From contig NZ_VCJS01000006.1 in the NCBI RefSeq assembly GCF_005893125.1, positions 1-64,000 on the forward strand: a DNA stretch of 64,000 nucleotides, in the 5' to 3' direction. The position numbers and the translations under genes are program-made. The DNA comes from Nonomuraea basaltis. GTDB taxonomy: Bacteria > Actinomycetota > Actinomycetes > Streptosporangiales > Streptosporangiaceae. This document shows positions 25,523 through 31,994 of this stretch, one piece after another. Under the pieces are notes generated by a model. That model had not been told where the DNA came from. It saw nothing but the letters and a program-made list of their open reading frames with translations, and ran no database searches. The stretch's first letter is position 1, and each line of letters begins with the position of its first letter.

Positions 25523-25681
25523 CTAAGCGAAGTTGACCCAGAACGAGTAGCGGCAGTTGGGGCAGCCGACCTGTAGCCCGGCCTCGCCCACGAGCAGCGC
25601 ATCAAAGCGCCTCAGACGAGTCTCGTAGCGGCAATCGGGGCAGCGCACGCGCCTGTTATTAATGCCTGTTGTGTTTGACAT
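25523..25681 (-). CDS. Zinc-ribbon microprotein
   Basis: 52 aa starting MSNTTGINN. CPDCRYETRL and CPNCRYSFW form a CxxC...CxxC ribbon spaced by about 26 residues. The composition is like zinc ribbons found in other small nucleic-acid-associated proteins. It is part of the same minus-strand array. Confidence 0.65.
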   Translation of the reverse strand: MSNTTGINNRRVRCPDCRYETRLRRFDALLVGEAGLQVGCPNCRYSFWVNFA

Positions 25682-25691
25682 GTGACGGACC

Positions 25692-25859
25692 TCAGCATGC
25701 CCAACACTGAGAGGCGTGCTGATTTGCATGCCTGCTCAGGTTGTAACCCTTGCCACCGCACCCCTCACACACCCATCGACCATAGGGTGCGACTTTGGGA
25801 TCAAAGGCCCATACGACAGTGCTGCCACCCGCGGTGCGGTATGTAATTACATCCTTCAT
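25692..25859 (-). CDS. Cys-rich microprotein
   Basis: 55 aa from the ATG at 25859 with AAGGGAGG upstream. A beta-rich N-terminus (DVITYRTAGGSTVVWAF) precedes CEGCGGKGYN, two histidines and a terminal CWAC. One CxxCxGxG knuckle plus the HxxxHxxxC and CxxC groups could bind one or two zinc ions. Confidence 0.65.
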   Translation of the reverse strand: MKDVITYRTAGGSTVVWAFDPKVAPYGRWVCEGCGGKGYNLSRHANQHASQCWAC

Positions 25860-25878
25860 CTTGCCTCCCTTCGCTTTT

Positions 25879-25983
25879 CTAGCGATCACATTTCGGGCAT
25901 GTCTTCGTACGCACATACAGGTAGCCTTTGCACACCGAGCACCGCGGCATCGGTCGGCACGGTGGAATCTGTTTTCTGCTCAT
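25879..25983 (-). CDS. 34-aa Cys-rich microprotein
   Basis: 34 aa: MSRKQIPPCRPMPRCSVCKG, then a short strand and TCPKCDR at the end, i.e. a CxxC-12-CxxC ribbon with one extra Cys. The ribosome binding site is weak. Support comes from the open frame, the motif and its place in the array. Confidence 0.55.
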   Translation of the reverse strand: MSRKQIPPCRPMPRCSVCKGYLYVRTKTCPKCDR

Positions 25984-25995
25984 CCGTCCGTGCTT

Positions 25996-26121
25996 TCAGT
26001 TGTGGTTGTCGATTCCGGTGCCGTTGCAGTCTCGGCACGTTCGGCTTTCGGAGTCGATCCCGGTGCCGTTACAGGTACAGCACGCATACGACGACAGTGG
26101 AATGAAGCGCCTGTTTGTCAT
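25996..26121 (-). CDS. 41-aa microprotein with duplicated CNGTG
   Basis: 41 aa containing CCTCNGTGIDS and then CRDCNGTGIDN, a near-exact internal repeat of CxxCNGTGID. This is the minimal DnaJ-type zinc module. No strong ribosome binding site is seen. The internal repeat and the neighbours argue that it is real. Confidence 0.6.
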   Translation of the reverse strand: MTNRRFIPLSSYACCTCNGTGIDSESRTCRDCNGTGIDNHN

Positions 26122-26128
26122 TGTCGCG

Positions 26129-26239
26129 TCACAGGTCTTCCCAGAGAATCAACGTGCAGTTATTGCACACTTCGACCTTGTCTTTTTCGTACCACGTGCT
26201 GTCCTTCTTCCCGCACTCCGGGCACAGCGAAGCAGCCAT
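26129..26239 (-). CDS. 36-aa zinc-ribbon microprotein
   Basis: 36 aa starting MAASLCPECGKK and ending CNNCTLILWEDL, a CxxC-17-CxxC ribbon. AAAGGAG lies at good distance before the ATG. It follows an intercistronic hairpin element at 26272-26324. Confidence 0.7.
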   Translation of the reverse strand: MAASLCPECGKKDSTWYEKDKVEVCNNCTLILWEDL

Positions 26240-26271
26240 GTAATTTCTCCTTTTCTCCTTCGTTTGACGAG

Positions 26272-26324
26272 TGGCCTTCCATGAGCCGCCCTCCTGCATA
26301 CGGTGGGCGGCCGGATGCAAAGTC
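26272..26324 (-). repeat. Intercistronic hairpin element, copy A
   Basis: On the minus strand this begins TGACTTTGCATCC right after the stop of the gene ending at 26327. It forms a 7-bp stem (GCCGCCC/GGGCGGC) around a 13-base loop and ends near CATGGAAGGCCA. The flanks are almost identical to copy B at 27610-27664, while the loops differ. Confidence 0.7.
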
Positions 26325-26326
26325 AC

Positions 26327-26488
26327 TCACCGGGACGGAAGAGCTCCGCGACCCTTGCACCGTTTGCAGGTCTGCCCTTCGAACTCATAGCCCTTGCCCA
26401 TCTTCCACCGCCCATTTATCCTGCGGCCCGTGCCCGAGCACTTATCGCAATCCAGCGGCGGAGCAGGCTTCTTCAACAGGCCCACCAT
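26327..26488 (-). CDS. Microprotein with paired CxxCxGxG
   Basis: 53 aa beginning MVGLLKKPAPPLDCDKCSGTG and carrying a second CKRCKGRG near the end, about 32 residues later. GGGAGG precedes the ATG. It is the same DnaJ-like zinc-knuckle type as several neighbours, with a longer insert between the knuckles. Confidence 0.7.
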   Translation of the reverse strand: MVGLLKKPAPPLDCDKCSGTGRRINGRWKMGKGYEFEGQTCKRCKGRGALPSR

Positions 26489-26540
26489 TGCCCACCTCCC
26501 TCTCTATTACTTCGTACGCTTATGAAGTGAGATCATCGTC

Positions 26541-26873
26541 TTATCGCTCTCCGCTGCCCTTGCATCTGCCGCACCAGATGTGGATGGACCCGGACCGGAA
26601 TCCGCCGGCACCCTTGCACCATCGGCATTCCTTCTTCTTCGTGTCGGACGTCTTGCGATGCTGGCCTGCCATGTTCACCTCCTGATCACCGGAACCGGAT
26701 CGGTTTCGAACGGGAAATTTTCCTGTGCCGCCGCACGCCCAGCACAGCCGGAATCGCTGCATTTTCCACCGGATGACCCACCGCTTTTCGGTCACCGTCC
26801 GGCAGATGAGTCTGCGGCCCTCGCACGCCTGGCACACGTCAGCGAGCGGCGGCGAGATTGGCTGGTATGTCAT
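26541..26873 (-). CDS. Double zinc-knuckle protein with internal start
   Basis: 110 aa. The N-terminal half holds CQACEGRRL and CWACGGTGK; the C-terminal half holds CRWCKGAGG and CGRCKGSG. This looks like two array members fused in frame. Within the gene, GGAGGTG followed by ATG at 26672 could start the last 43 aa separately. The ATG at 26873 shares one base with the stop of the gene before it (TAATG), so translation is probably coupled. Confidence 0.65.
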   Translation of the reverse strand: MTYQPISPPLADVCQACEGRRLICRTVTEKRWVIRWKMQRFRLCWACGGTGKFPVRNRSGSGDQEVNMAGQHRKTSDTKKKECRWCKGAGGFRSGSIHIWCGRCKGSGER

Positions 26874-27013
26874 TACAGAGAGCCCCGGCCCTGGCAGGTG
26901 AAGCACTTGCGGCGCACCTCGATAACGAGAAGCTGGCCGTTTTTGAGCGTGGACTTCATTTCGCCGATCTTGCCGACGCCTCGGCAGGTCCGGCATTGAC
27001 CGCTTCTTGCCAT
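26873..27013 (-). CDS. 46-aa microprotein with paired CxxCxGxG
   Basis: 46 aa starting MARSGQCRTCRGVG and ending CFTCQGRGSL, with a KNGQLLVIEVRRK strand pair between the knuckles. GAAAGGAC lies upstream of the ATG. The stop overlaps the next start by one base. This is the cleanest example of the microprotein type in the array. Confidence 0.72.
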   Translation of the reverse strand: MARSGQCRTCRGVGKIGEMKSTLKNGQLLVIEVRRKCFTCQGRGSL

Positions 27014-27077
27014 GACGACTTGTCCTTTCGTGAACGTGAATTGCGAAAATCGCTGGGCGTGGTTATCCGGGGCGCTT

Positions 27078-27242
27078 TCAGCCCAGAACCGCGACGCAGA
27101 AAACAGCGAGCTGGTCAGCGCTGTTCAGGATTCCGCCGAAGACGCCTTTGACGGCTCCCGCGGCTTGAGCCGGACGGGTGAACAGGTAGAAGACGGCGAA
27201 CGCGATAACCGCCCAGCCGAGCCAGCGACGAGGGCGCCACAT
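27078..27242 (-). CDS. Small membrane protein of the transfer region
   Basis: 54 aa, ATG sharing one base with the preceding stop (TGATG). It starts with basic residues (MWRPRRW), then one transmembrane helix (LGWAVIAFAVFYLF), a short loop and a second hydrophobic stretch near the end. Size and place match the small Spd-type spread/transfer proteins of AICEs, but sequence similarity is too weak for a firm name. Confidence 0.6.
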   Translation of the reverse strand: MWRPRRWLGWAVIAFAVFYLFTRPAQAAGAVKGVFGGILNSADQLAVFCVAVLG

Positions 27243-27577
27243 CAGCGCTCACCCCACGCCGTCACGACGCCGTAATAGCTGCTGGCCGCCTGGTGATCGC
27301 GCATGTACTGCTCGCTGATCGTGAGCGCCTCGTAGGTGATCGGCCCGAAGTCGCGCGTGGTCTTGTAGTGCGTGCCCCCGCTGGCAGGTGAGCCGATCAG
27401 CTCGGCTACCTGGTCCACCAGGGCGCGCTCCTCCTCATCGCTGCACCCCTTGGCGTGCACACGGACCGTCTCGCCGTGGCTGGGGACCGGCACTTTGGGG
27501 TTGTCGGCCAGGAACTGCGCCAGACGGCGCAACCCGGCGATGAACTCGCAGCGGACCGTGGGATCGGTGGTCATCAT
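27242..27577 (-). CDS. Hypothetical AICE protein
   Basis: 111 aa from the first of two ATGs after AAGGAGGAG. It is a soluble mixed alpha/beta sequence with RRLAQFLADNPKVPVPSHG near the start and ALTISEQYMRDHQAASSYYG near the end. I do not recognise a family. It is coupled to the membrane protein downstream and follows the intercistronic hairpin copy B. Confidence 0.6.
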   Translation of the reverse strand: MMTTDPTVRCEFIAGLRRLAQFLADNPKVPVPSHGETVRVHAKGCSDEEERALVDQVAELIGSPASGGTHYKTTRDFGPITYEALTISEQYMRDHQAASSYYGVVTAWGER

Positions 27578-27609
27578 CGGTGTTCTCCTCCTTCTGGAAG
27601 GGGCAGGAC

Positions 27610-27664
27610 TGGCTTTCCATGAGCCGCCCACCGGGGAAGGGATGGGCGGCCGGATGCAAGGTCA
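27610..27664 (-). repeat. Intercistronic hairpin element, copy B
   Basis: This starts at the stop codon of the DUF2637 gene and reads on the minus strand TGACCTTGCATCC. An 8-bp stem (GCCGCCCA/TGGGCGGC) with a 12-base loop follows, ending CATGGAAAGCCA. It matches copy A in the flanks and stem but differs in the loop. Confidence 0.7.
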
Positions 27665-28393
27665 GTCCTCCAAATGAGCGATCAGGCTCGCGGCCAGCTC
27701 CGGCGCGATATGCATGCGCGAGCGCAGCAGCTCGGCAGTGATCGGCCGGTCATGACTGGCTCGGTGGGCATCGGCCAGACGGCGGGCATAGGCCACCAGC
27801 GACGGCGACGGCGCCGGCACTTCCGGCTCGTGCTCGACATGCGCGGGTGAGGCTTGTTCCAGAGCAGGGGCGCCCTGCTCCACCGGCAGCCCGGCAGCCT
27901 CGTCGACTCGGTCGACGTGCACCCGCTCAGCCGGGGGCGCGTCGCCTGTGTCGGGTGTCAGCGACGGGTCTTCCCAGACCAGGCCCGTTTCCTTCGCTCG
28001 TGCCGGTTTGCCGTGGCCTGCCCGGCGTTCGATCATTGACATGGCGATCAGGAACGCCGCCGCAGGTGTGGCCGCCATAATCCAGCCCCACGCGCTATCG
28101 CGTGCTTCGGCCAGGTTCGCGGCCAGCGTCAACACGATCCCGCCCGCCAGCACCAGCGACGGCCACGACACCGGCCCGCGCCGACGGCGGCCGGTGCGCT
28201 TGTCGCGCTGGATCTCCCGCGCGGCCATCACGCACACCAGATCGATGCAGACGGCCGCCGCCCACGAGCGCCAACCCTCTTGGCCGTACTTGCGGGCCAG
28301 GCTGGAGATGTGATCGAACGAGCCGACTGCCGCGATTACTGCCAGCACCGTTACCGGCCCCGAATCGGCCAGCATCCGACGCATTCGTTCCAC
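27662..28393 (-). CDS. DUF2637 membrane protein, SpdB-like
   Basis: 243 aa, GTG start after GGGAGGCG. Four hydrophobic helices (about 11-30, 42-57, 78-96, 104-121) are followed by a Pro/Glu-rich linker. A C-terminal DNA-binding-like segment follows (YARRLADAHRASHDRPITAE, then LLRSRMHIAPELAASLIAHL). DUF2637 proteins are the SpdB-type spread proteins of actinomycete plasmids and AICEs, thought to move the element between mycelial compartments with TraB. Confidence 0.85.
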   Translation of the reverse strand: MERMRRMLADSGPVTVLAVIAAVGSFDHISSLARKYGQEGWRSWAAAVCIDLVCVMAAREIQRDKRTGRRRRGPVSWPSLVLAGGIVLTLAANLAEARDSAWGWIMAATPAAAFLIAMSMIERRAGHGKPARAKETGLVWEDPSLTPDTGDAPPAERVHVDRVDEAAGLPVEQGAPALEQASPAHVEHEPEVPAPSPSLVAYARRLADAHRASHDRPITAELLRSRMHIAPELAASLIAHLED

Positions 28394-28417
28394 TTGGTCA
28401 CGCCTCCCTTCCTGTGG

Positions 28418-28603
28418 TCAGCTCCGGGCTTTGCAGGTACAGCCCGGGTGTTTGCACCAGCCCGACGCGTTCGCCCAGGTCGGCTCGTAGATCGCCCAGC
28501 CGCCCGGACTAGCGCCACCGGTGTGGACGGCCCATTGGTGGCCGCAGCCCTGGCACGGCTTCTCCAACTCGTGCATCTCGGTCACATCCATGCAGCGAGA
28601 CAC
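28418..28603 (-). CDS. Small Cys/His-rich AICE protein
   Basis: About 61 aa; the start is uncertain among closely spaced GTG/ATG codons at 28609, 28603 and 28591. It has CQGCGHQWAVH and CKHPGCTCKARS, enough ligands for one or two zinc ions. The pattern CxGCGHxWxxH is common in small actinobacterial mobile-element proteins. It lies between traB and the DUF2637 gene. Confidence 0.6.
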   Translation of the reverse strand: MSRCMDVTEMHELEKPCQGCGHQWAVHTGGASPGGWAIYEPTWANASGWCKHPGCTCKARS

Positions 28604-28705
28604 CCTCACGCCCTTCTCTCAGCCGCATCGCGGCAAGGCTCGGGTAAGGACGTGGCGTGATCAGGGCTCACGCCCGGCCCGTAGGAGCCGACCCCGGGCT
28701 GTGCT

Positions 28706-29890
28706 CTAGACGGGAACTTCGTCCATGTCGGGGTTGGCGAACTCGTCTACCGCTTGCTCGTCCAGCTCGGCGGTATCGTTCACGTTGATGGCGGGACCGC
28801 CGGTGAGCAGCGCCCATGACGGCGTGAGTTCCGCGTACCGCTCGGCGGCTGCTTCGGCTTCCTCTTCGAGCACGTGCACCGAACGGGCGTGATGCCAGCG
28901 GCTATCGGAGCCGATCACCACGGCCGTGCCGGGCCGGTCCGGTGAGATCTGCCGAGCCGCCGCCACCGCGCGCCGGTCCATGTCGCCCAGGCACATCTTG
29001 GCCGTCTCATCGTCGTTGACCATGTGGCAGACGCGGCCGGTCAACTGCGCACGCAGCGCGGTCACGCCCTTGCCCAGGTCCGAACCGACCCGCTGACCGC
29101 ACACGAACAGGTAGATGCCGAACGCCCGGCCGAGCTGCGCGACACGCAGCAGCCTGGTGGCGACCGCGGCCACCTCTTCCTTCTCGTTGTCCGGATCGGC
29201 CATCAAGAACAGCTCGGCCATCTCATCCACGAACACCACGATCGGGATCGGCCGTATCGCGTCCGGCAGCCGCGGATGCCAGATGTTCTTGACCCGGTAC
29301 TGCCGGCACAGCGCCATCCGTGCCTTGATGATGCCGACCAGGTCACCCAGCAGTGCCGCGCACTCCGAACGCTCCGTGGCCAGCGCCGACAAACGCGCCC
29401 GGTACGGTGTGAACTCCACGCCGCCCTTGAGATCGAAGCCGACCAGCGCCACCGGTTGCGGCGCCAATCCCTTGATCAGGGCGTTGGCCAGGTTCGACTT
29501 TCCTGACTGGGTCGCGCCCACGTTCAGCCAGTGCGGCACTGTCCGGAAATCGATCACGTACGCGTTGCCGTTGTCCAACAGCCCAGCCCGCACCCGCAGC
29601 AGACCGTCAGCCGTCACCTCGAGCCCGGCCACCGTGTCCAGCGGATCGACCAGCGTGGCCGCCAGCGTCACCCGGCCCGGCTTCCACGACACCAGCCGCA
29701 CACAATGCACCCGCCAGGCATGCGCCAGCTTGTCGAGCACGTCTTCGTAGTCCTCGGGCGTCTGCCCGTCATGCAAGTACGCCGTCACCTGGAACCCGAG
29801 CGGAGTCGGACGAATCAGCCCGAGCCGCGGAGCCTTCTCCACCTGCACCCGGTGCAGCTTGCGACGCTGCTTGACCATGAGCCCGTGCAT
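28706..29890 (-). CDS. traB: TraB ATPase part, FtsK/SpoIIIE-type translocase
   Basis: 394 aa from the ATG at 29890. Walker A is GATQSGKS (125-132), Walker B is IVVFVDEM (Asp222/Glu223), and QLGRAFGIYLFVCGQ follows. The N-terminal PRLGLIRPTPLGFQVTAYLHDGQ is the usual segment before the motor of AICE TraB. TraB pumps double-stranded DNA between mycelia. The membrane region normally at the N-terminus is absent here and appears in a separate upstream gene. The start shares a base with the preceding stop (TGATG). Confidence 0.9.
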   Translation of the reverse strand: MHGLMVKQRRKLHRVQVEKAPRLGLIRPTPLGFQVTAYLHDGQTPEDYEDVLDKLAHAWRVHCVRLVSWKPGRVTLAATLVDPLDTVAGLEVTADGLLRVRAGLLDNGNAYVIDFRTVPHWLNVGATQSGKSNLANALIKGLAPQPVALVGFDLKGGVEFTPYRARLSALATERSECAALLGDLVGIIKARMALCRQYRVKNIWHPRLPDAIRPIPIVVFVDEMAELFLMADPDNEKEEVAAVATRLLRVAQLGRAFGIYLFVCGQRVGSDLGKGVTALRAQLTGRVCHMVNDDETAKMCLGDMDRRAVAAARQISPDRPGTAVVIGSDSRWHHARSVHVLEEEAEAAAERYAELTPSWALLTGGPAINVNDTAELDEQAVDEFANPDMDEVPV

Positions 29891-30042
29891 CAGCCGCCAC
29901 CGCCCATCGACTTCAGCGCCCTGTAGAAGGCTTCCTCGTTCGAGCCGTAGAAGTGGATCAGCACGTCTTCCTTCTGCTGCTCCGACAGCGAGCCCAGCAC
30001 GACGTACAGTTCCTTGGTCGTGAGCTTGCGGAAGTCGGCCAT
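29890..30042 (-). CDS. 50-aa protein inserted between TraB parts
   Basis: 50 aa: MADFRKLTTKELYVVLGSLS, then a charged helix and EEAFYRALKSMGGGG. It is soluble, helical and not recognised. It is linked by one-base overlaps to both the membrane part (TAATG) and the ATPase part (TGATG) of TraB, so equal amounts are probably made. It may be an adaptor of the split transfer motor. Confidence 0.65.
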   Translation of the reverse strand: MADFRKLTTKELYVVLGSLSEQQKEDVLIHFYGSNEEAFYRALKSMGGGG

Positions 30043-30269
30043 TACTCAGCCCCCCAACCCGGGAAGCCCGGCACACTCCAGCGCCAGCGACGCCGACGCT
30101 TCGACAACCCGCAGCCCGACGCCACCGCCCGCCACGTCCCGTACACCATCACGGCCTTGACCGGGAAGCCCAGCACGTACCAGAACGACACCGGCGCCCA
30201 CCGACGCCACGCCCACAGACACACCGACGCCGCCAGCACGCCGCCCAGCCAGATCAGGAAATCGGCCAT
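30042..30269 (-). CDS. TraB membrane part as separate gene
   Basis: 75 aa with two hydrophobic helices (about 3-19 and 27-45). GTWRAVASGCGLSKRRRRWRW follows. The WR-VA--CGL----RRWRW pattern is what I expect just before the soluble part of one-piece AICE TraB proteins. I infer that this is the membrane anchor of a TraB split over three coupled genes. Confidence 0.6.
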   Translation of the reverse strand: MADFLIWLGGVLAASVCLWAWRRWAPVSFWYVLGFPVKAVMVYGTWRAVASGCGLSKRRRRWRWSVPGFPGWGAE

Positions 30270-30310
30270 ACTAGAACCCGTCTCCTTTCCTCTTGTTGGT
30301 GGTCGGAGAC

Positions 30311-30351
30311 CCCGGAGCGGCCCAAGCCGCCAAGCACACGGCCGCTCCGGG
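30311..30351. promoter_or_regulatory. Intercistronic hairpin upstream of the TraB membrane gene
   Basis: A perfect 12-bp inverted repeat (30311-30322 with 30340-30351) with a 17-base loop lies in the only sizeable gap of the transfer operon. It could be an attenuator or an mRNA processing site separating regulatory and transfer genes. Confidence 0.6.
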
Positions 30352-30358
30352 AAACCCT

Positions 30359-30445
30359 TCAGAACAACGGCTCCATCAGCGGAGCCTCCTTCAGCACCGT
30401 CACCGGCTCGCCCCGCTCCAGATACCTCCGACCGACAATGGCCAT
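30359..30445 (-). CDS. Possible 28-aa peptide
   Basis: 28 aa (MAIVGRRYLERGEPVTVLKE and eight more residues). It is supported only by its one-base start/stop overlap (TGATG) with the preceding microprotein gene and by GGGGGTGG upstream. No family is recognised. Confidence 0.35.
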   Translation of the reverse strand: MAIVGRRYLERGEPVTVLKEAPLMEPLF

Positions 30446-30576
30446 CACCCGCCACCCCCAGCCACCGCGCGGTAGTGGCAGTACGCGCACAACCACTCGT
30501 CGCAGTTGTGTGTCTCGTAGAACTGCGCCGCCGTATCCAGCCCCGCGCCACACTTGACGCAGTTCGCGAGGGCCAT
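30445..30576 (-). CDS. 43-aa zinc-ribbon microprotein
   Basis: 43 aa: MALANCVKCGAGLDTAAQFY, then HNCDEWLCAYCHYRAVAGGGG. CxxC...CxxCH gives a compact zinc site. It is a clear paralogue of the gene at 30576-30704, sharing the LCAYCHY core. Start and stop each overlap neighbours as TGATG. Confidence 0.7.
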   Translation of the reverse strand: MALANCVKCGAGLDTAAQFYETHNCDEWLCAYCHYRAVAGGGG

Positions 30577-30704
30577 CACGCACCACCCGAGACGGCTTGA
30601 TAGTGGCAGTACGCGCACAACCACACGATCCTGTTGCGCCGGGCATCGAACTGCTCCGCCAGGTTCTGCGTCGAACCGCAATCGACACACATCAGCGCTG
30701 CCAT
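30576..30704 (-). CDS. 42-aa zinc-ribbon microprotein
   Basis: 42 aa: MAALMCVDCGSTQNLAEQFD, then RIVWLCAYCHYQAVSGGA. It is paralogous to the following gene, with the same CxxCG...LCAYCHY layout. The ATG overlaps the stop of the regulatory protein gene by one base. Confidence 0.7.
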   Translation of the reverse strand: MAALMCVDCGSTQNLAEQFDARRNRIVWLCAYCHYQAVSGGA

Positions 30705-31033
30705 CAGGCCGCCTTGTCCGCCGCCGGCCGAACCGCCTCACAGCGGAAGCCCATGCCCGCGCGGCCGTCCATCTTCCAGAAGAAGCAGACCAGCCCCGCC
30801 AGCCGGACCTTGCTCCCGACCTGAATCTGCGGGAACACCGTAGACGGGAACGTCACCATGATCACCGGGTTACGCCGGTCATCGTTCGGCATCGGCAGCA
30901 GCGGCAGCGTGTACAACTCACGCCCCTCCGCATCCTTCTTCACCTCACCCGTCGCCCGATCCACGATCTTCGGCTCAGCCTCACCCGCAACCGTGAACGA
31001 CAGGGCCGACGTGTCCACCGGAATGTTGCGCAT
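30704..31033 (-). CDS. AICE regulatory-type protein (SCO3933-like)
   Basis: 109 aa beginning MRNIPVDTSALSFTVAGEAE and containing DRATGEVKKDAEGRELYTLP and SKVRLAGLVCFFWKMDGRAGMGFRCEAV. This matches the small conserved proteins annotated as SCO3933-family regulatory proteins in the transfer operons of AICEs. It is the first gene after the main element promoter. The biochemical role is not established. Confidence 0.75.
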   Translation of the reverse strand: MRNIPVDTSALSFTVAGEAEPKIVDRATGEVKKDAEGRELYTLPLLPMPNDDRRNPVIMVTFPSTVFPQIQVGSKVRLAGLVCFFWKMDGRAGMGFRCEAVRPAADKAA

Positions 31034-31079
31034 CGGTTCGATCCCTTCTAAGTGGGCGCGGTAGACTCTTTCTAGTCGT

Positions 31080-31120
31080 CTACTCGCCTAGAGGAGTTTC
31101 TATCTACATGTATAGAGGAG
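31080..31120. promoter_or_regulatory. Tandem operators of the AICE repressor
   Basis: Two 17-base direct repeats CTAC-N5-TAGAGGAG (31080-31096 and 31104-31120) have starts 24 bases apart. Each lies in an imperfect palindrome (TCTAG...CTAGA at 31071-31092; TCTAT...ATAGA around 31101-31116). The second covers the -10 box and the first lies just past the expected transcription start. They are likely sites for the adjacent GntR protein. Confidence 0.7.
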
Positions 31121-31137
31121 TGCTGAAGGAGTGTCAA
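31109..31137 (-). promoter_or_regulatory. Main AICE operon promoter
   Basis: On the minus strand TTGACA (31137-31132), a 17-base spacer and TATACA (31114-31109) form an almost perfect housekeeping sigma-factor promoter, rare in this GC-rich DNA. It drives the operon that begins with the gene at 31033 and runs toward int. Overlapping operators imply tight repression in the integrated state. Confidence 0.8.
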
Positions 31138-31140
31138 CGA

Positions 31141-31932
31141 CTAATGCGCAGGAAGTTCGTACGACAGTTGATACGCGTCGCCCGACATGATCGTATCGCA
31201 CACTTCAACCGCGTGGCCTTCGAGGTCATAGGCGGTACGTACCAGCCTGAACACCGGCATTCCAGGTCCCAACCCAAGCAGCTGGGCTTCCTCACGCGTG
31301 GGCATGCGAGTCCAGACATCCTCAACGTAACGCTCCAGGACGTGCCCTTGCTCTTCGATGCGAGCGTAGATTCCGCCGGGACCGGGGTTGGGGTCCATGA
31401 TCTGTGTTCCACGCGCAAGCTCGACTGGGATGTACGACGTCGCCAGTTCGACAGGACGACCATCCAGCGAGTAACGACGGCGCCGCGCGACGACGATCGC
31501 GCCTGGCTGTACCTTCAAACGCTCCGCGACATCGGCTGGAGCCGGAGCCTCGTCAACCGTGATCCTGTCAACCGCGGCCTTGGCTCCAACCGTCTCGGAC
31601 TCTGCCAAGAAGGCGGCCTTCCCGTCTTTGCGATGTCGGCGCGCGAACCGGTCCGACGCGAGCCGCTTCACAGGAGGGCGGGCCCGGACAAAGACGCCAC
31701 GGCCATGCTCAGCTACAACGAGTCCTTCTGTCGTCAACTCTTGGATAGCGTTACGAACGGTCATGCGAGCTACGCCGTAGTGTCCCATGAGCTGCGCTTC
31801 AGACGGCAACTTGTCCCCAGCACTGATGCGGCCGGTCCGGACAGCCTCACGAAGATGATCGGCAATCTGGCGGAACACGGCGCGGTCGCTTGCCGGATCA
31901 ATGCGCCTGAGAAGGACTGCGTCGATGCCCAC
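31141..31932 (-). CDS. GntR-family repressor, KorSA/TraR-like
   Basis: 263 aa from the GTG at 31932, six bases after GAGGAG. The winged helix is FRQIADHLREAVRTGRISAG, then LPSEAQLMGHYGVARMTVRNAIQ. A UTRA-type effector domain follows (residues about 95-255). In pSAM2 the GntR protein KorSA holds transfer and replication genes off. Position beside the operator-covered promoter fits that role. Its own upstream region contains a related AGTAGACG-type sequence, suggesting autoregulation. Confidence 0.88.
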   Translation of the reverse strand: MGIDAVLLRRIDPASDRAVFRQIADHLREAVRTGRISAGDKLPSEAQLMGHYGVARMTVRNAIQELTTEGLVVAEHGRGVFVRARPPVKRLASDRFARRHRKDGKAAFLAESETVGAKAAVDRITVDEAPAPADVAERLKVQPGAIVVARRRRYSLDGRPVELATSYIPVELARGTQIMDPNPGPGGIYARIEEQGHVLERYVEDVWTRMPTREEAQLLGLGPGMPVFRLVRTAYDLEGHAVEVCDTIMSGDAYQLSYELPAH

Positions 31933-31994
31933 ACCCAACTCCTCAAGTCGTCTGTACGTCTACTACCTTTAAGCCTATCCACTGGAGGTGACAG

